A DNA stretch of 64,000 nucleotides. It comes from an uncultured Cellulomonas sp. (lineage in GTDB: Bacteria > Actinomycetota > Actinomycetes > Actinomycetales > Cellulomonadaceae). Location: positions 62,001 to 126,000 of the forward strand of contig NZ_CANLTL010000013.1 of assembly GCF_947494015.1 (NCBI RefSeq), written 5' to 3'. The position numbers and the translations under genes were made by a program. Under the pieces are notes generated by a model. The model searched no databases. It saw only the letters and a list, made by a program, of their open reading frames with translations, and was not told the origin of the DNA. Shown here one piece after another: positions 20,217 through 28,116 of the stretch; position 1 is the first letter of the stretch, and the number at the start of each line of letters is the position of its first letter.

Positions 20217-20585
20217 GTGGACGAGGAGTACCTGGAGGCGGTCCTGGACCTCGTGGCCGCCGTCCCGCCCGGGCGGGTGATGACCTACGGCACGGTCGCC
20301 GACGTCGTCGCGGACGGCTTCGTCGCGGCCGGCGCGACCGCCCGCGGCGGGCCGCGTCAGGTGGGTGCCGTGCTGTCGCGTGCCGGTGGCGGGGTGCCGT
20401 GGTGGCGGGTGGTCAACGCGGCCGGTCGGCCGCCGGTGACGCACACCGAGCGGGCGCTGGCCGCCCTGCGCGCCGAGCGGACCCCGCTGACGTCCGACGG
20501 CCTGCGGGTGGACCTGTGCCGGGCGCTGTGGTGGCCCGGCGCAGGTCCGGTGACCGGCGGTCCTACAGCGCCCGACGGGAGCTGA
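20217..20585 (+). CDS. Alkyltransferase-like protein (ATL, MGMT-related)
   Basis: A small DNA-binding protein of 122 residues related to O6-alkylguanine-DNA alkyltransferase. ATLs bind O6-alkylguanine, flip it out and hand the site to nucleotide excision repair. The helix-turn-helix region is VPPGRVMTYGTVADVV, and the active-site motif reads PWWRVVN. The catalytic Cys of MGMT (PCHRV) is replaced by Trp62, so it cannot transfer the alkyl group. An in-frame GTG at 20163 would add 18 Arg-rich residues; 20217 gives the usual ATL start. Its 3' end overlaps the convergent CoA-binding gene by 23 bases. Confidence 0.85.
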   Translation: MDEEYLEAVLDLVAAVPPGRVMTYGTVADVVADGFVAAGATARGGPRQVGAVLSRAGGGVPWWRVVNAAGRPPVTHTERALAALRAERTPLTSDGLRVDLCRALWWPGAGPVTGGPTAPDGS

Positions 20586-21198
20586 TCACCCCGGTGTCGA
20601 ACCCGGCCAGGTGCAGCCCGCCGTGGAAGCGGGCGTGCTCGATCTTCACGCACCGGTCCATCACGACGTCGAGCCCGTGCTCCTGCGCCCGGCGGGCGAC
20701 GTCCTCGTGCCAGGAGCCGAGCTGCAGCCACAGCGCCTTCGCGCCGACGGCGAGCGTCTCGTCGAGGACCGTCGGCAGGTCGTCGTGCTTGCGGAAGACG
20801 TCGACCAGGTCCGGCACGACCGGCAGCGCCTCGAGTGACGGGTAGACCGTGCGGCCGAGGATCTCGGTCGCGCGGGGGTTGACGAAGTACACGTCGTACG
20901 GCGACGAGGACAGCAGGTACGTCGCGACGAAGTAGCTCGCCCGGGAGGGGTTCGCCGACGCGCCGACGATCGCGATGGAGCGCGTGCGGCGCAGCAGCGC
21001 GAGGCGTTCGGGCGCGCTCGGTCCGAGCCAGGTCCGGGCCGGTGCCGCGTCCTCGCGCTGCAGCGGGCTCTGCTGGTCCGGCGGCGTCGTCGGCGGCGTC
21101 GTGGGCCCGCCGGTCGCGCCCGCGGAGCCGGTGGTGCTGGGCGCGTCGACCTCGCCGGGGACGGGACGGGCGCCGGGCAGGGCGCAGGAGTCGCTCAT
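20563..21198 (-). CDS. CoA-binding Rossmann protein (YccU-like)
   Basis: A 211-residue protein whose last 150 residues form a succinyl-CoA-synthetase-type CoA-binding Rossmann domain (IAIVGASANPSRASYFVATYL, FRKHDDLPTVLDETLAVGAKALWLQLG). The family also contains a conserved VMDRCVKIEH ending. The first 60 residues are a Pro-Thr-Ser-rich linker. Its ATG overlaps the metY stop by four bases, so it is the last gene of the sulfur operon. Association with metY is widespread in actinobacteria. A role in binding or protecting CoA thioesters in this pathway is inferred; no enzyme activity is established. Confidence 0.82.
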   Translation of the reverse strand: MSDSCALPGARPVPGEVDAPSTTGSAGATGGPTTPPTTPPDQQSPLQREDAAPARTWLGPSAPERLALLRRTRSIAIVGASANPSRASYFVATYLLSSSPYDVYFVNPRATEILGRTVYPSLEALPVVPDLVDVFRKHDDLPTVLDETLAVGAKALWLQLGSWHEDVARRAQEHGLDVVMDRCVKIEHARFHGGLHLAGFDTGVISSRRAL

Positions 21199-22616
21199 GC
21201 CGTCACCCCCTCGAGTGCGCCGGGCAGCGCCTCGTCGATCGCGGGGGCGGTGCGCCCCGTGCCCGCGATGCCGCCACCGGCGGCATCGGAGGCGTCGCCG
21301 GCACCGTCCGCGTCGGACGCCGTCGCGGCGGTCAGCGCCTGGTCGAGGTCCCACAGGATGTCCTCGACGTCCTCGAGCCCGACGCTGATCCGCACCAGGT
21401 CCTGCGGCACGCCCGCGACCGCGAGCTGCTCCGCCGAGAGCTGCTGGTGCGTGGTGGACGCCGGGTGGATGACCAGGGTCCGCGCGTCACCGACGTTCGC
21501 CAGGTGGCTGGCGAGCTGCAGCGACTCGATGAACCGGCGGCCCACCTCGCGGCCGGACCGGTCGGCGGTGTCGCGCAGCCCGAAGGCGAAGACCGCGCCG
21601 GGTCCCTGCGGCAGGTAGTGCTGGGCCCGCTCGTGGTGCGGGTGGCTGGGCAGCCCGGCCCAGTTGACGTAGGCGACCCGCTCGTCGGCCTCGAGCCACT
21701 CGGCCACGGCGCGCGCGTTCGCGATCTGCGCGTCCAGGCGCTGCGGCAGGGTCTCGACACCCTGGAGGAGGTTGAACGCGGACTGCGGGGACAGCGAGGG
21801 GCCGATGTCGCGCAGCTGCTCGCTGCGCAGCTTGGTGAGGAACCCGTACTCGCCGAAGTTCTCCCACCAGCTGACGCCGCCGTAGGACGGCACCGGCTCG
21901 GTCATCTGCGGGAACTTCCCGTTGCCCCAGTCGAACCGCCCGCTCTCGACCACCACGCCGCCGAGCGTCGTGCCGTGCCCGCCGAGGAACTTGGTGACCG
22001 AGTGGATGACGATGTCCGCACCGTGCTCGATCGGCCGCACCAGGTAGGGCGTGGCCAGGGTCGCGTCGATGACCAGGGGGACGCCCGCGGCGTGCGCCAC
22101 CTCGGCCAGGCCCGCGAGGTCGGTGATCTCCCCGGAGGGGTTGGCGATGACCTCGGCGTAGACGACCTTGGTCTCCGGGCGGATCGCCGCCGCGTAGTCG
22201 GCCGGGTCGGTGCCGCCGACGAACGTCGTCTCGACGCCGAACCGGCGCAGGGTCACGTCGAGCTGGGTGACCGTCCCGCCGTACAGCGACGCCGCGGCGA
22301 CGACGTGGTCCCCGGCGCCGACGAGGGCGGCGAAGGTGATGAACTCCGCCGCCATGCCGGACGACGTCGCCACCGCTCCGATGCCGCCCTCGAGCGAGGC
22401 GATGCGCTCCTCGAGCGCGGCCACGGTCGGGTTGCCGATGCGCGAGTAGATGTTGCCGTACTTCTGCAGGGCGAACAGGTTCGCGGCGTCGTTGGTGTCG
22501 TTGAAGACGAACGACGTCGTCTGGTAGATGGGGACGGCACGGGCGCCGGTCGTGGCGTCGGGGACGCCCCCGGCGTGCAGGGCGCGGGTGCGGAAGCCCC
22601 AGCGGCGGTCGGTCAT
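21195..22616 (-). CDS. metY: O-acetylhomoserine sulfhydrylase
   Basis: PLP enzyme joining O-acetylhomoserine with sulfide to make homocysteine, the direct-sulfhydrylation route to methionine. The Schiff-base lysine is Lys209 in HSVTKFLGGHGTTLGG. Asp184 in DATLATPYL pairs with the PLP ring, and QTTSFVF, YSRIGNPT and SGMAAE are family motifs. The GNGKFPQ insertion and about 430-residue core favour MetY over cystathionine synthase. The last 45 residues are an Ala-Asp-Gly-rich tail. It overlaps the stop of acs and the start of the CoA-binding gene by four bases each. As part of the ssu operon it should be controlled by sulfur supply through the leader peptide at 27869-27973. Confidence 0.93.
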   Translation of the reverse strand: MTDRRWGFRTRALHAGGVPDATTGARAVPIYQTTSFVFNDTNDAANLFALQKYGNIYSRIGNPTVAALEERIASLEGGIGAVATSSGMAAEFITFAALVGAGDHVVAAASLYGGTVTQLDVTLRRFGVETTFVGGTDPADYAAAIRPETKVVYAEVIANPSGEITDLAGLAEVAHAAGVPLVIDATLATPYLVRPIEHGADIVIHSVTKFLGGHGTTLGGVVVESGRFDWGNGKFPQMTEPVPSYGGVSWWENFGEYGFLTKLRSEQLRDIGPSLSPQSAFNLLQGVETLPQRLDAQIANARAVAEWLEADERVAYVNWAGLPSHPHHERAQHYLPQGPGAVFAFGLRDTADRSGREVGRRFIESLQLASHLANVGDARTLVIHPASTTHQQLSAEQLAVAGVPQDLVRISVGLEDVEDILWDLDQALTAATASDADGAGDASDAAGGGIAGTGRTAPAIDEALPGALEGVTA

Positions 22617-24733
22617 GCGGTGGGTGTCCTCTCAGACGACGGGCTCGACGCGGGCGCGTGCAGGACGGTGTCGACCTGCGCGACGGCCCAGGGGTTCTGC
22701 AAGGAGGTCGTGTCGCCCAGCGGGTTGCGGGCCACCAGGTCAGCAAGCAGGCGGCGCAGGATCTTCCCGGACCTCGTCTTGGGGACCTCCGGGACGACGA
22801 CGACGTCGCGGGGCTTGGCGATGGGGCCGATCTCGCGGGCGACGTGGTCGCGCAGCACGGCCCGCAGCCGGTCGGACTCGGCGCGCCAGGCGGCGAGGTG
22901 CTCCGGCCGCCAGCCGGCGACGTCGTCGGGGGCGGGCGCGGGCGGGACGGCCGGGACGACGAACGCGGCGACGGCCTGCCCGGTGACCGGGTCGGCCACC
23001 CCGGTGACCCCGGCCTCGCCGACGGCCGGGTGCGCGACCAGCGCCGACTCGATCTCGATGGTGGACAGCCGGTGACCGGAGACGTTGATGACCTCGTCCA
23101 CCCGGCCCAGGACCCACAGGTGCCCGTCCTCGTCGTACCGGGCGCCGTCACCGGCGAAGAACAGGCCGCGGTCGGCGAACCTCGCCCAGTAGGCGTCGCG
23201 GTAGCGCTCCGGGTCGCCCCAGATCGTGCGGGCCATCGACGGCCACGGCCGGTCGATGACCAGCAGCCCGTGCTCGCCCGGGGCGACGTCGTCGCCGGCG
23301 TCGTCCACCACGCGGACCGAGCTGCCGGGGGAGGGGTGGGTCGCGGACCCGGGCTTGAGCGTCGTGACCCCGGGCAGCGGCGCGATCACGGCGCTGCCCG
23401 TCTCGGACTGCCACCAGGTGTCCACGACCGGGGCGGCGCCGGCGCCGAGGTGCCGGTGGAACCAGGCCCACGCCTCGGGGTTGATGGACTCCCCGACGGT
23501 GCCCAGCAGCCGGATCGAGGACAGGTCGTGCTCGGGCGGCGGACCGCCGGGGAACCAGGTCATGAACGTGCGGATGAGGGTGGGCGCCGTGTAGTACGTG
23601 GTCACGCCGTACCGCTCGATGATCTCGAAGTGGCGGTCCGGCGTCGGGACGGCGGGCGTGCCCTCGTAGATCACCTGGGTCAGGCCGTTCGCGAGCGGCC
23701 CGTAGATCTCGTAGGTGTGCGCCGTCACCCAGGCGAGGTCCGCGGTGCACCAGTGGACGTCGTCGGGCTTGGCGTCGAAGTGCGCCCAGTGGGTGTAGGA
23801 CGCGCCGGTGAGGTACCCGCCGGACGTGTGCACCAGCCCCTTGGGCTTCCCGGTCGTCCCGGAGGTGTAGATGATGAACAGCGGCGTCTCGGAGTCGAAG
23901 GCCTCGGGCTCGTGGACGTCGTCCGCGGCGGCCATCGCGTCGTGCCACCACACGTCCCGCTCCTCGGTCCAGGGGACGTCGGGGGTGTCGCTCCCGGTTC
24001 TGCGGACCACGAGCACGTGCTCGACGGCGGAGCCGCGCCCGTCGGCGTCGGCGCCGGGCAGGCCCGCGACGGCGGCGTCGGCGGCGGCCTTGGTGGCCAC
24101 CGCCTGGCCGCGGCGGAACTGGCCGTCGCTGGTCACCAGGAGCTTGGCGCCGGTGTCCTCGAGCCGGTACCGGACGGCCTCGGCGGAGAAGCCGCCGAAC
24201 ACCAGGGAGTGGATCGCGCCGATCCGGGCGATGGCCAGCGTGACGACGACGGTCTCGACCAGCACCGGCAGGTAGACGACCACCCGGTCGCCCGCGGTGA
24301 CGCCCAGGGCCAGCAGCGCGTTGGCGGCCCGGGACACCTCCCGCTGGAGGTCGGCGTACGTGACCGTGCGCCGGTCCCCGGGCTCGCCCTCGAAGTGCAG
24401 CGCGACGGTGTCCCCGCGGCCTTCGGCGACGTGCCGGTCCACGCAGTTCACCGCCACGTTGAGCCGGCCGCCCAGGAACCACTGCGCGACCGGGACGCTG
24501 AGCTCGCCGTCGGGGTGCTCGGGGGTGGGCTCGCCGCGGGTGGCCGGGGACCAGGTGTGCGCGGTGTGCCAGCGCTGCGCCCACACGAGCCGGTCCGCGG
24601 CACGTTCCCAGAACGCGACCGGGTCCGCCTCGGCGTCGGCGTACGCGTCGGCCGTGACGTTCGCGGTCGCGGCCAGCGCGGGCGGCGGCGGGTAGGTGCG
24701 GTGGCGCGCCTCGGTGGGGGTGGTCGCGGTCAC
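22613..24733 (-). CDS. acs: Acetyl-CoA synthetase-like acyl-CoA ligase
   Basis: AMP-forming ligase of 706 residues that activates acetate (or a similar short acid) to the CoA thioester. YTSGTTGKPKG is the phosphate-binding loop, TWWQSETGSAVI and GDGARYDEDGHLWVLGRVDEVINVSGHR are adenylate and hinge motifs, and the catalytic lysine is in PKTRSGKILRR. The start GTG at 24733 overlaps the ssuC stop by four bases. Its place between a sulfonate transporter and metY is unusual. It could supply acetyl-CoA for O-acetylhomoserine or O-acetylserine synthesis, or activate an acid left after desulfonation. The annotation as acetate-specific is probable, not certain. Confidence 0.87.
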   Translation of the reverse strand: MTATTPTEARHRTYPPPPALAATANVTADAYADAEADPVAFWERAADRLVWAQRWHTAHTWSPATRGEPTPEHPDGELSVPVAQWFLGGRLNVAVNCVDRHVAEGRGDTVALHFEGEPGDRRTVTYADLQREVSRAANALLALGVTAGDRVVVYLPVLVETVVVTLAIARIGAIHSLVFGGFSAEAVRYRLEDTGAKLLVTSDGQFRRGQAVATKAAADAAVAGLPGADADGRGSAVEHVLVVRRTGSDTPDVPWTEERDVWWHDAMAAADDVHEPEAFDSETPLFIIYTSGTTGKPKGLVHTSGGYLTGASYTHWAHFDAKPDDVHWCTADLAWVTAHTYEIYGPLANGLTQVIYEGTPAVPTPDRHFEIIERYGVTTYYTAPTLIRTFMTWFPGGPPPEHDLSSIRLLGTVGESINPEAWAWFHRHLGAGAAPVVDTWWQSETGSAVIAPLPGVTTLKPGSATHPSPGSSVRVVDDAGDDVAPGEHGLLVIDRPWPSMARTIWGDPERYRDAYWARFADRGLFFAGDGARYDEDGHLWVLGRVDEVINVSGHRLSTIEIESALVAHPAVGEAGVTGVADPVTGQAVAAFVVPAVPPAPAPDDVAGWRPEHLAAWRAESDRLRAVLRDHVAREIGPIAKPRDVVVVPEVPKTRSGKILRRLLADLVARNPLGDTTSLQNPWAVAQVDTVLHAPASSPSSERTPTA

Positions 24734-25653
24734 GACCACCGCCGCAGCAGGCGCTTCTCGGCCAGGCCGATGAGCGAGTCGGTGATCTTGCCGAGCAGCG
24801 CGAGCAGCACGATGGCGAGCAGCATGCGGTCGATCCGGCCGTTGTTCTGGGAGTCGGTGAGGACGAACCCGAGCCCCATCGACGACGCGATGAGCTCGGC
24901 CGCGACCAGGAACAGCCACGCCTGGGCCATCGCCAGGCGCAGCCCCGAGATGACGCTGGGCAGCACCGCCGGCAGCTGGACGGTCGTGAACAGCCGCGGT
25001 CCGCGCAGCCCGTAGGCACGACCCACCTCCACCAGGTGGCGGTCGACGTGGCGCAGGGACGCGGCGACCGTCGTGTAGACGGGGAAGAAGGACCCGATCG
25101 CGATGAGCGTGACCTTCGAGTCCTCGCCGATCTGCATCCACAGGATGAGCAGGGGGACCCACGCGAGCGACGGGACGGCGCGGATGGCGCCCAGCGTGGG
25201 CGCCATCAGCATGTCCGCGACCCGTGACAGCCCGACGACGGCCCCCGCGAGCAGACCGAGGACGGCGCCGATCGCGAAGCCCAGCAGGACGCGCTGCACC
25301 GAGATGGCCACGTGCTGGTACAGCTCCCCGCGCTGGGCGAGGTCGACGGCGGCCTGCACGACCGCCGTCGGGCCGGCCAGGCGGTAGGACGGCACGATGC
25401 CGGTGGCGGTGACCCAGTGCCAGACCGCCACCAGCAGCAGCGGCACGAGCGCTCCGCCGACGATGCGGACCCCACGGCGGTCCAGCCCGGAGCCCCGGGT
25501 GGGGGCCGTCGTGTCGGGATCGGCGCCGTCGGTGCCGGGCCGGCCGGTCCCGCCCGGCCGGCCCGGCCCCGCGTCGAACTGGTTCAGACCGGTCAGCGGA
25601 CGGCCGTCTCGGTCGACGACGGGCCCGGTCCCGGTGGCTCCGGGGATGGTCAT
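24730..25653 (-). CDS. ssuC: ABC transporter permease, aliphatic sulfonate/taurine type
   Basis: Inner-membrane permease of 307 residues of the SsuC/TauC family. After a 65-residue Gly-Pro-Asp-rich cytoplasmic tail there are about six membrane helices. The EAA-type loop for ATPase contact is visible as EVGRAYGLRGPRLFTTVQLPA. The end DSLIGLAEKRLLRRW is typical of the family. AAGGGACCC precedes the ATG. It lies between the substrate-binding protein (73-base gap) and acs (4-base overlap). The cargo is inferred as a sulfonate or sulfate ester from the family and from the sulfur genes around it. Confidence 0.87.
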   Translation of the reverse strand: MTIPGATGTGPVVDRDGRPLTGLNQFDAGPGRPGGTGRPGTDGADPDTTAPTRGSGLDRRGVRIVGGALVPLLLVAVWHWVTATGIVPSYRLAGPTAVVQAAVDLAQRGELYQHVAISVQRVLLGFAIGAVLGLLAGAVVGLSRVADMLMAPTLGAIRAVPSLAWVPLLILWMQIGEDSKVTLIAIGSFFPVYTTVAASLRHVDRHLVEVGRAYGLRGPRLFTTVQLPAVLPSVISGLRLAMAQAWLFLVAAELIASSMGLGFVLTDSQNNGRIDRMLLAIVLLALLGKITDSLIGLAEKRLLRRWS

Positions 25654-25726
25654 CGTGGGTCCCTTCGGCGCCGGTCGGCGCGGGCTCGGACGTGCGGGCG
25701 GTGACGGCTCAGGGCCGTCGGCGAGG

Positions 25727-26785
25727 TCAGGAGCCGGCGATGGCGGACGGGTCCGCCTGCTCGGCCAGGCTGGGCTCGAGCAGGCTGTCGAGCGCCCGGT
25801 CGATGTCGGCCTGGCTGGCGACGTCACCGGACTCGACGAAGATCGGGCCGACGACCTCGAGCACGTCGAGCTGGGCCTGGCCGGGGACCGGGTCGACCCC
25901 GAGGTTCGTGCGCTCGATGATCACCTTCTCCGCGACCACGGGGTCGATCCCGGCGACCTCCGACAGGATCCGCACGACCTCCTCGGGGTTCTCCTGCGCC
26001 CAGGCGCGGGCCTTCTCGTAGGCGTCGACGACCACCTGGGCGAGGTCGGGGTTCTCCTCGAGGAACGACTCGGTCGCGTTGAGGAACCCGTAGGTGTTGA
26101 AGTCGATGTTGCGGTAGATCAGCTTCGAGCCGGCGGTCGCCTCGCTCGCGGCCATCAGCGGGTCCAGCCCGGCCCACGCCTGCACGCTGCCGTTCTCCAG
26201 GGCCGTCTTGCCGTCCGCGTGCTGCAGGTTCTGCACCTCCACGTCCGACAGCGCCAGGCCCGCCTCCTCCAGGGACTGCAGCAGGAAGAAGTACGGGTCG
26301 GTGCCCTTGGTCGCGGCGACGGACGTGCCCGCGAGCTGCGAGACGTCGGTGATGGAGGAGTCGGCCGGCACCACGATCGCCGACCACTCCGGCTGGGAGT
26401 AGATGTCGATCGTCTTGATCGGCGAGCCGTTGGCCCGGGCGAGCAGGGCCGCGGAGCCCGCGGTCGAGCCGACGTCGACGGCCCCGGCGCGCAGCGCCTC
26501 GTTCGCCTTGTTGGAGCCGGCGGACTGCAGCCAGGTCACCTCGACGTCGTCGCCGAGCGTCTCCTCGAGCCAGCCCTGGTCCTTGATGATGAGGCTGAGC
26601 GGGTTGTAGGTGGCGAAGTCGACCGTCAGCTCGTCGTCGCTCCACTCGCTGGTCGCGGCGGCACCCGAGGTGTCGGGGGCGGCGTCGGCGGCCTCCGCGG
26701 AGCCCTCGCCCGCGACGCAGCCGCTGAGCATCAGGGCGGCGGCGAGTGCGGTCGCGGTGAAGGTCAGGGGGCGTCGTGCGTTCAT
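25727..26785 (-). CDS. ssuA: ABC transporter substrate-binding lipoprotein, sulfonate type
   Basis: Extracytoplasmic receptor of 352 residues for the ssu transporter. The signal sequence ends in the lipobox LMLSGC with lipidated Cys23, followed by an Ala-Glu-Ser linker. The mature part is the NMT1/SsuA two-lobed fold: VDVGSTAGSAALLARANG, STAGS-type ligand loop, ATKGTDPYFFLLQSLEEAGL, and LQHADGKTALENGSVQAW. It overlaps the ssuB stop by four bases. The ligand is predicted to be an aliphatic sulfonate or a related organosulfur compound from family and context. Confidence 0.87.
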   Translation of the reverse strand: MNARRPLTFTATALAAALMLSGCVAGEGSAEAADAAPDTSGAAATSEWSDDELTVDFATYNPLSLIIKDQGWLEETLGDDVEVTWLQSAGSNKANEALRAGAVDVGSTAGSAALLARANGSPIKTIDIYSQPEWSAIVVPADSSITDVSQLAGTSVAATKGTDPYFFLLQSLEEAGLALSDVEVQNLQHADGKTALENGSVQAWAGLDPLMAASEATAGSKLIYRNIDFNTYGFLNATESFLEENPDLAQVVVDAYEKARAWAQENPEEVVRILSEVAGIDPVVAEKVIIERTNLGVDPVPGQAQLDVLEVVGPIFVESGDVASQADIDRALDSLLEPSLAEQADPSAIAGS

Positions 26786-27741
26786 CGTGAGATCTCCGAG
26801 TCGAGGGTGGAGCGGGTGGCGTGGGGCAGGCGCGGGGCGGAGCCCGCGAGGGCGGTGTCGTGCGGTCCGGCGGGGGCTGCGGTGGGCTCGTGCTGATCCG
26901 TGCGCGCGTGCGGGTCCGTCGACGTGCGCCGGGTGTGGTGGGTGTCGACCCCGAGCCCCTCGAGGAGCTCGGCGCGCAGCTCGGCGAGGGACCCGGACGC
27001 GCGGTCGCGGGGACGGTCGCCGGGGACCTCGATGACCCGCCGGACCGACCGCGGGTCGTGGGCGGTGGGCGTGCCGAGCAGGACGACGCGGTCGGCCAGG
27101 TACAGCGCCTCCTCGACGTCGTGCGTCACGAGCAGGACGGTGGTCGGCTCGGCCGCGTGCACCTCCAGCAGCAGGTCCTGCATCTTCAGCCGGGTCAGGG
27201 CGTCCAGGGCACCGAACGGCTCGTCGAGCAGCAGCACGCCGGGGTCCCGGGCGAGCGCCCGGGCGAGGGCGGCCCGCTGCGCCATGCCGCCGGACACCTG
27301 CCGGGGACGCAGGCCGGCGCTCGCCTCGAGCCCGACCAGGTGCAGCAGCGCGTCGACGCGGGCGGCGCCGGCGGCCTTGGCCGTGCCGGCCGGCAGGCCG
27401 AGCGCGACGTTCTGGCGCAGCGTGCGCCACGGCAGCAGGCGCGGCTCCTGGAAGGCGACCGCGCAGCGCGGGTCGACCCCTCCCGCGCTCGTGCCGCCGA
27501 CCAGGATCGCCCCGCGGTCGGGGTTGTCCAGCCGGCTGACCTGACGCAGCAGGGTCGACTTGCCGCAGCCGGACGGACCGATCAGCGCGACGATCTCGCC
27601 CGCCCGCAGGTCGAGCTCGACGTCGGCGAGCACGGTGCGTGCGCCGGTGGGGGTGGCGAAGGTGCGTCCGACGCCCTGCAGCGAGACGGGCAGGGCGGCG
27701 CCGGCGCCGGTGGTGGGGCGGGAGAGGCCGGTGAGCGACAT
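26782..27741 (-). CDS. ssuB: ABC transporter ATPase, sulfonate type
   Basis: Cytoplasmic ATPase of 319 residues energising the ssu transporter. Walker A GPSGCGKS is at 55-62, the Q-loop is in FQEPRLLPW, the signature is QVSGGMAQRAALARAL, Walker B is LLLDEPFGALD, and VTHDVEEAL gives the switch His. The FQEPRLLPWRT form of the Q-loop region is typical of SsuB/TauB/NrtD. About 65 residues of Asp-His-Thr-rich tail follow the domain, unlike most family members. It is the first structural gene of the operon, with AAGGA before the ATG and the leader peptide 127 bases upstream. Confidence 0.9.
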   Translation of the reverse strand: MSLTGLSRPTTGAGAALPVSLQGVGRTFATPTGARTVLADVELDLRAGEIVALIGPSGCGKSTLLRQVSRLDNPDRGAILVGGTSAGGVDPRCAVAFQEPRLLPWRTLRQNVALGLPAGTAKAAGAARVDALLHLVGLEASAGLRPRQVSGGMAQRAALARALARDPGVLLLDEPFGALDALTRLKMQDLLLEVHAAEPTTVLLVTHDVEEALYLADRVVLLGTPTAHDPRSVRRVIEVPGDRPRDRASGSLAELRAELLEGLGVDTHHTRRTSTDPHARTDQHEPTAAPAGPHDTALAGSAPRLPHATRSTLDSEISR

Positions 27742-27868
27742 GGGTGTCCTTGCCGAGGAGGGGGTGCGGGCGCTGGGGCGGCGGCGGAGCCGGGACCGGG
27801 GCGAGGCCCGGTGCCTGCGGGTAGCCGGTGCGGGCAGCTCGTGCGGGCTGCCGGTGCGGGCCGGGCGG

Positions 27869-27973
27869 TCAGGCGGCGCGACAGGGCCGCGGACAGCAGC
27901 CGGCCGGACCGCCCGGGGCGGGGGTCGCGGCCGGCATGAGCAGCGCCATGGTCGCGTGCGAGCGAGCCTTCAT
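27869..27973 (-). CDS. Cysteine-rich leader peptide of the ssu-acs-metY operon
   Basis: A 34-codon ORF with an excellent AGGAGG ribosome binding site (27981-27986) seven bases before its ATG. It starts MKARSHATMALLMP and ends GCCPRPCRAA, so three cysteine codons (TGC TGT at residues 26-27 and TGT at 31) lie close to the stop. It sits 127 bases before ssuB in the same direction. Short ORFs with clustered Cys codons before sulfur-assimilation genes act as cysteine-responsive attenuators in mycobacteria. The same role is inferred here: ribosomes slow at the Cys codons when Cys-tRNA is scarce, changing downstream expression. The following leader contains a GC-rich hairpin (27795-27812). Confidence 0.7.
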   Translation of the reverse strand: MKARSHATMALLMPAATPAPGGPAGCCPRPCRAA

Positions 27974-27991
27974 GGCGCTGCCTCCTCTCGG

Positions 27992-28008
27992 TATCAGATG
28001 CTGAGATA
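27992..28008 (-). promoter_or_regulatory. TATC-N9-GATA dyad with CTATCTCA box upstream of the ssu leader peptide
   Basis: Read on the minus strand, this AT-rich island has TATC and GATA ends separated by nine bases and contains CTATCTCA (the C is at 28009), with CAT two bases later. It lies immediately before the ribosome binding site of the leader ORF. It is strikingly AT-rich for this genome. The same CTATCTCA string precedes the leader peptide at 57669. It may be a promoter -10 region, a regulator site or both. Confidence 0.45.
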
Positions 28009-28104
28009 GAAAAGTTCAGCAGGTGGGAACTGGGCCGACAGTACTGCCGGATGGTGGCGGAGGCAAAGCGGTGATCGCCCAGTGGACGCGTCGGTGGACG
28101 CGCC

Positions 28105-28110
28105 TAGGCT
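28105..28110 (+). promoter_or_regulatory. Leaderless promoter of the first beta-propeller gene
   Basis: TAGGCT ends six bases before the GTG at 28117. A GTGGAC -35-like hexamer lies 17 bases further upstream (28082-28087), within a duplicated GTGGACGCG. Confidence 0.5.
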
Positions 28111-28116
28111 GGCCGG

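Noticed and set aside
22613-22620. SAM or cobalamin riboswitch controlling metY
   Set aside because: metY starts inside the acs stop codon, so there is no room for a leader; regulation must come from the operon start.
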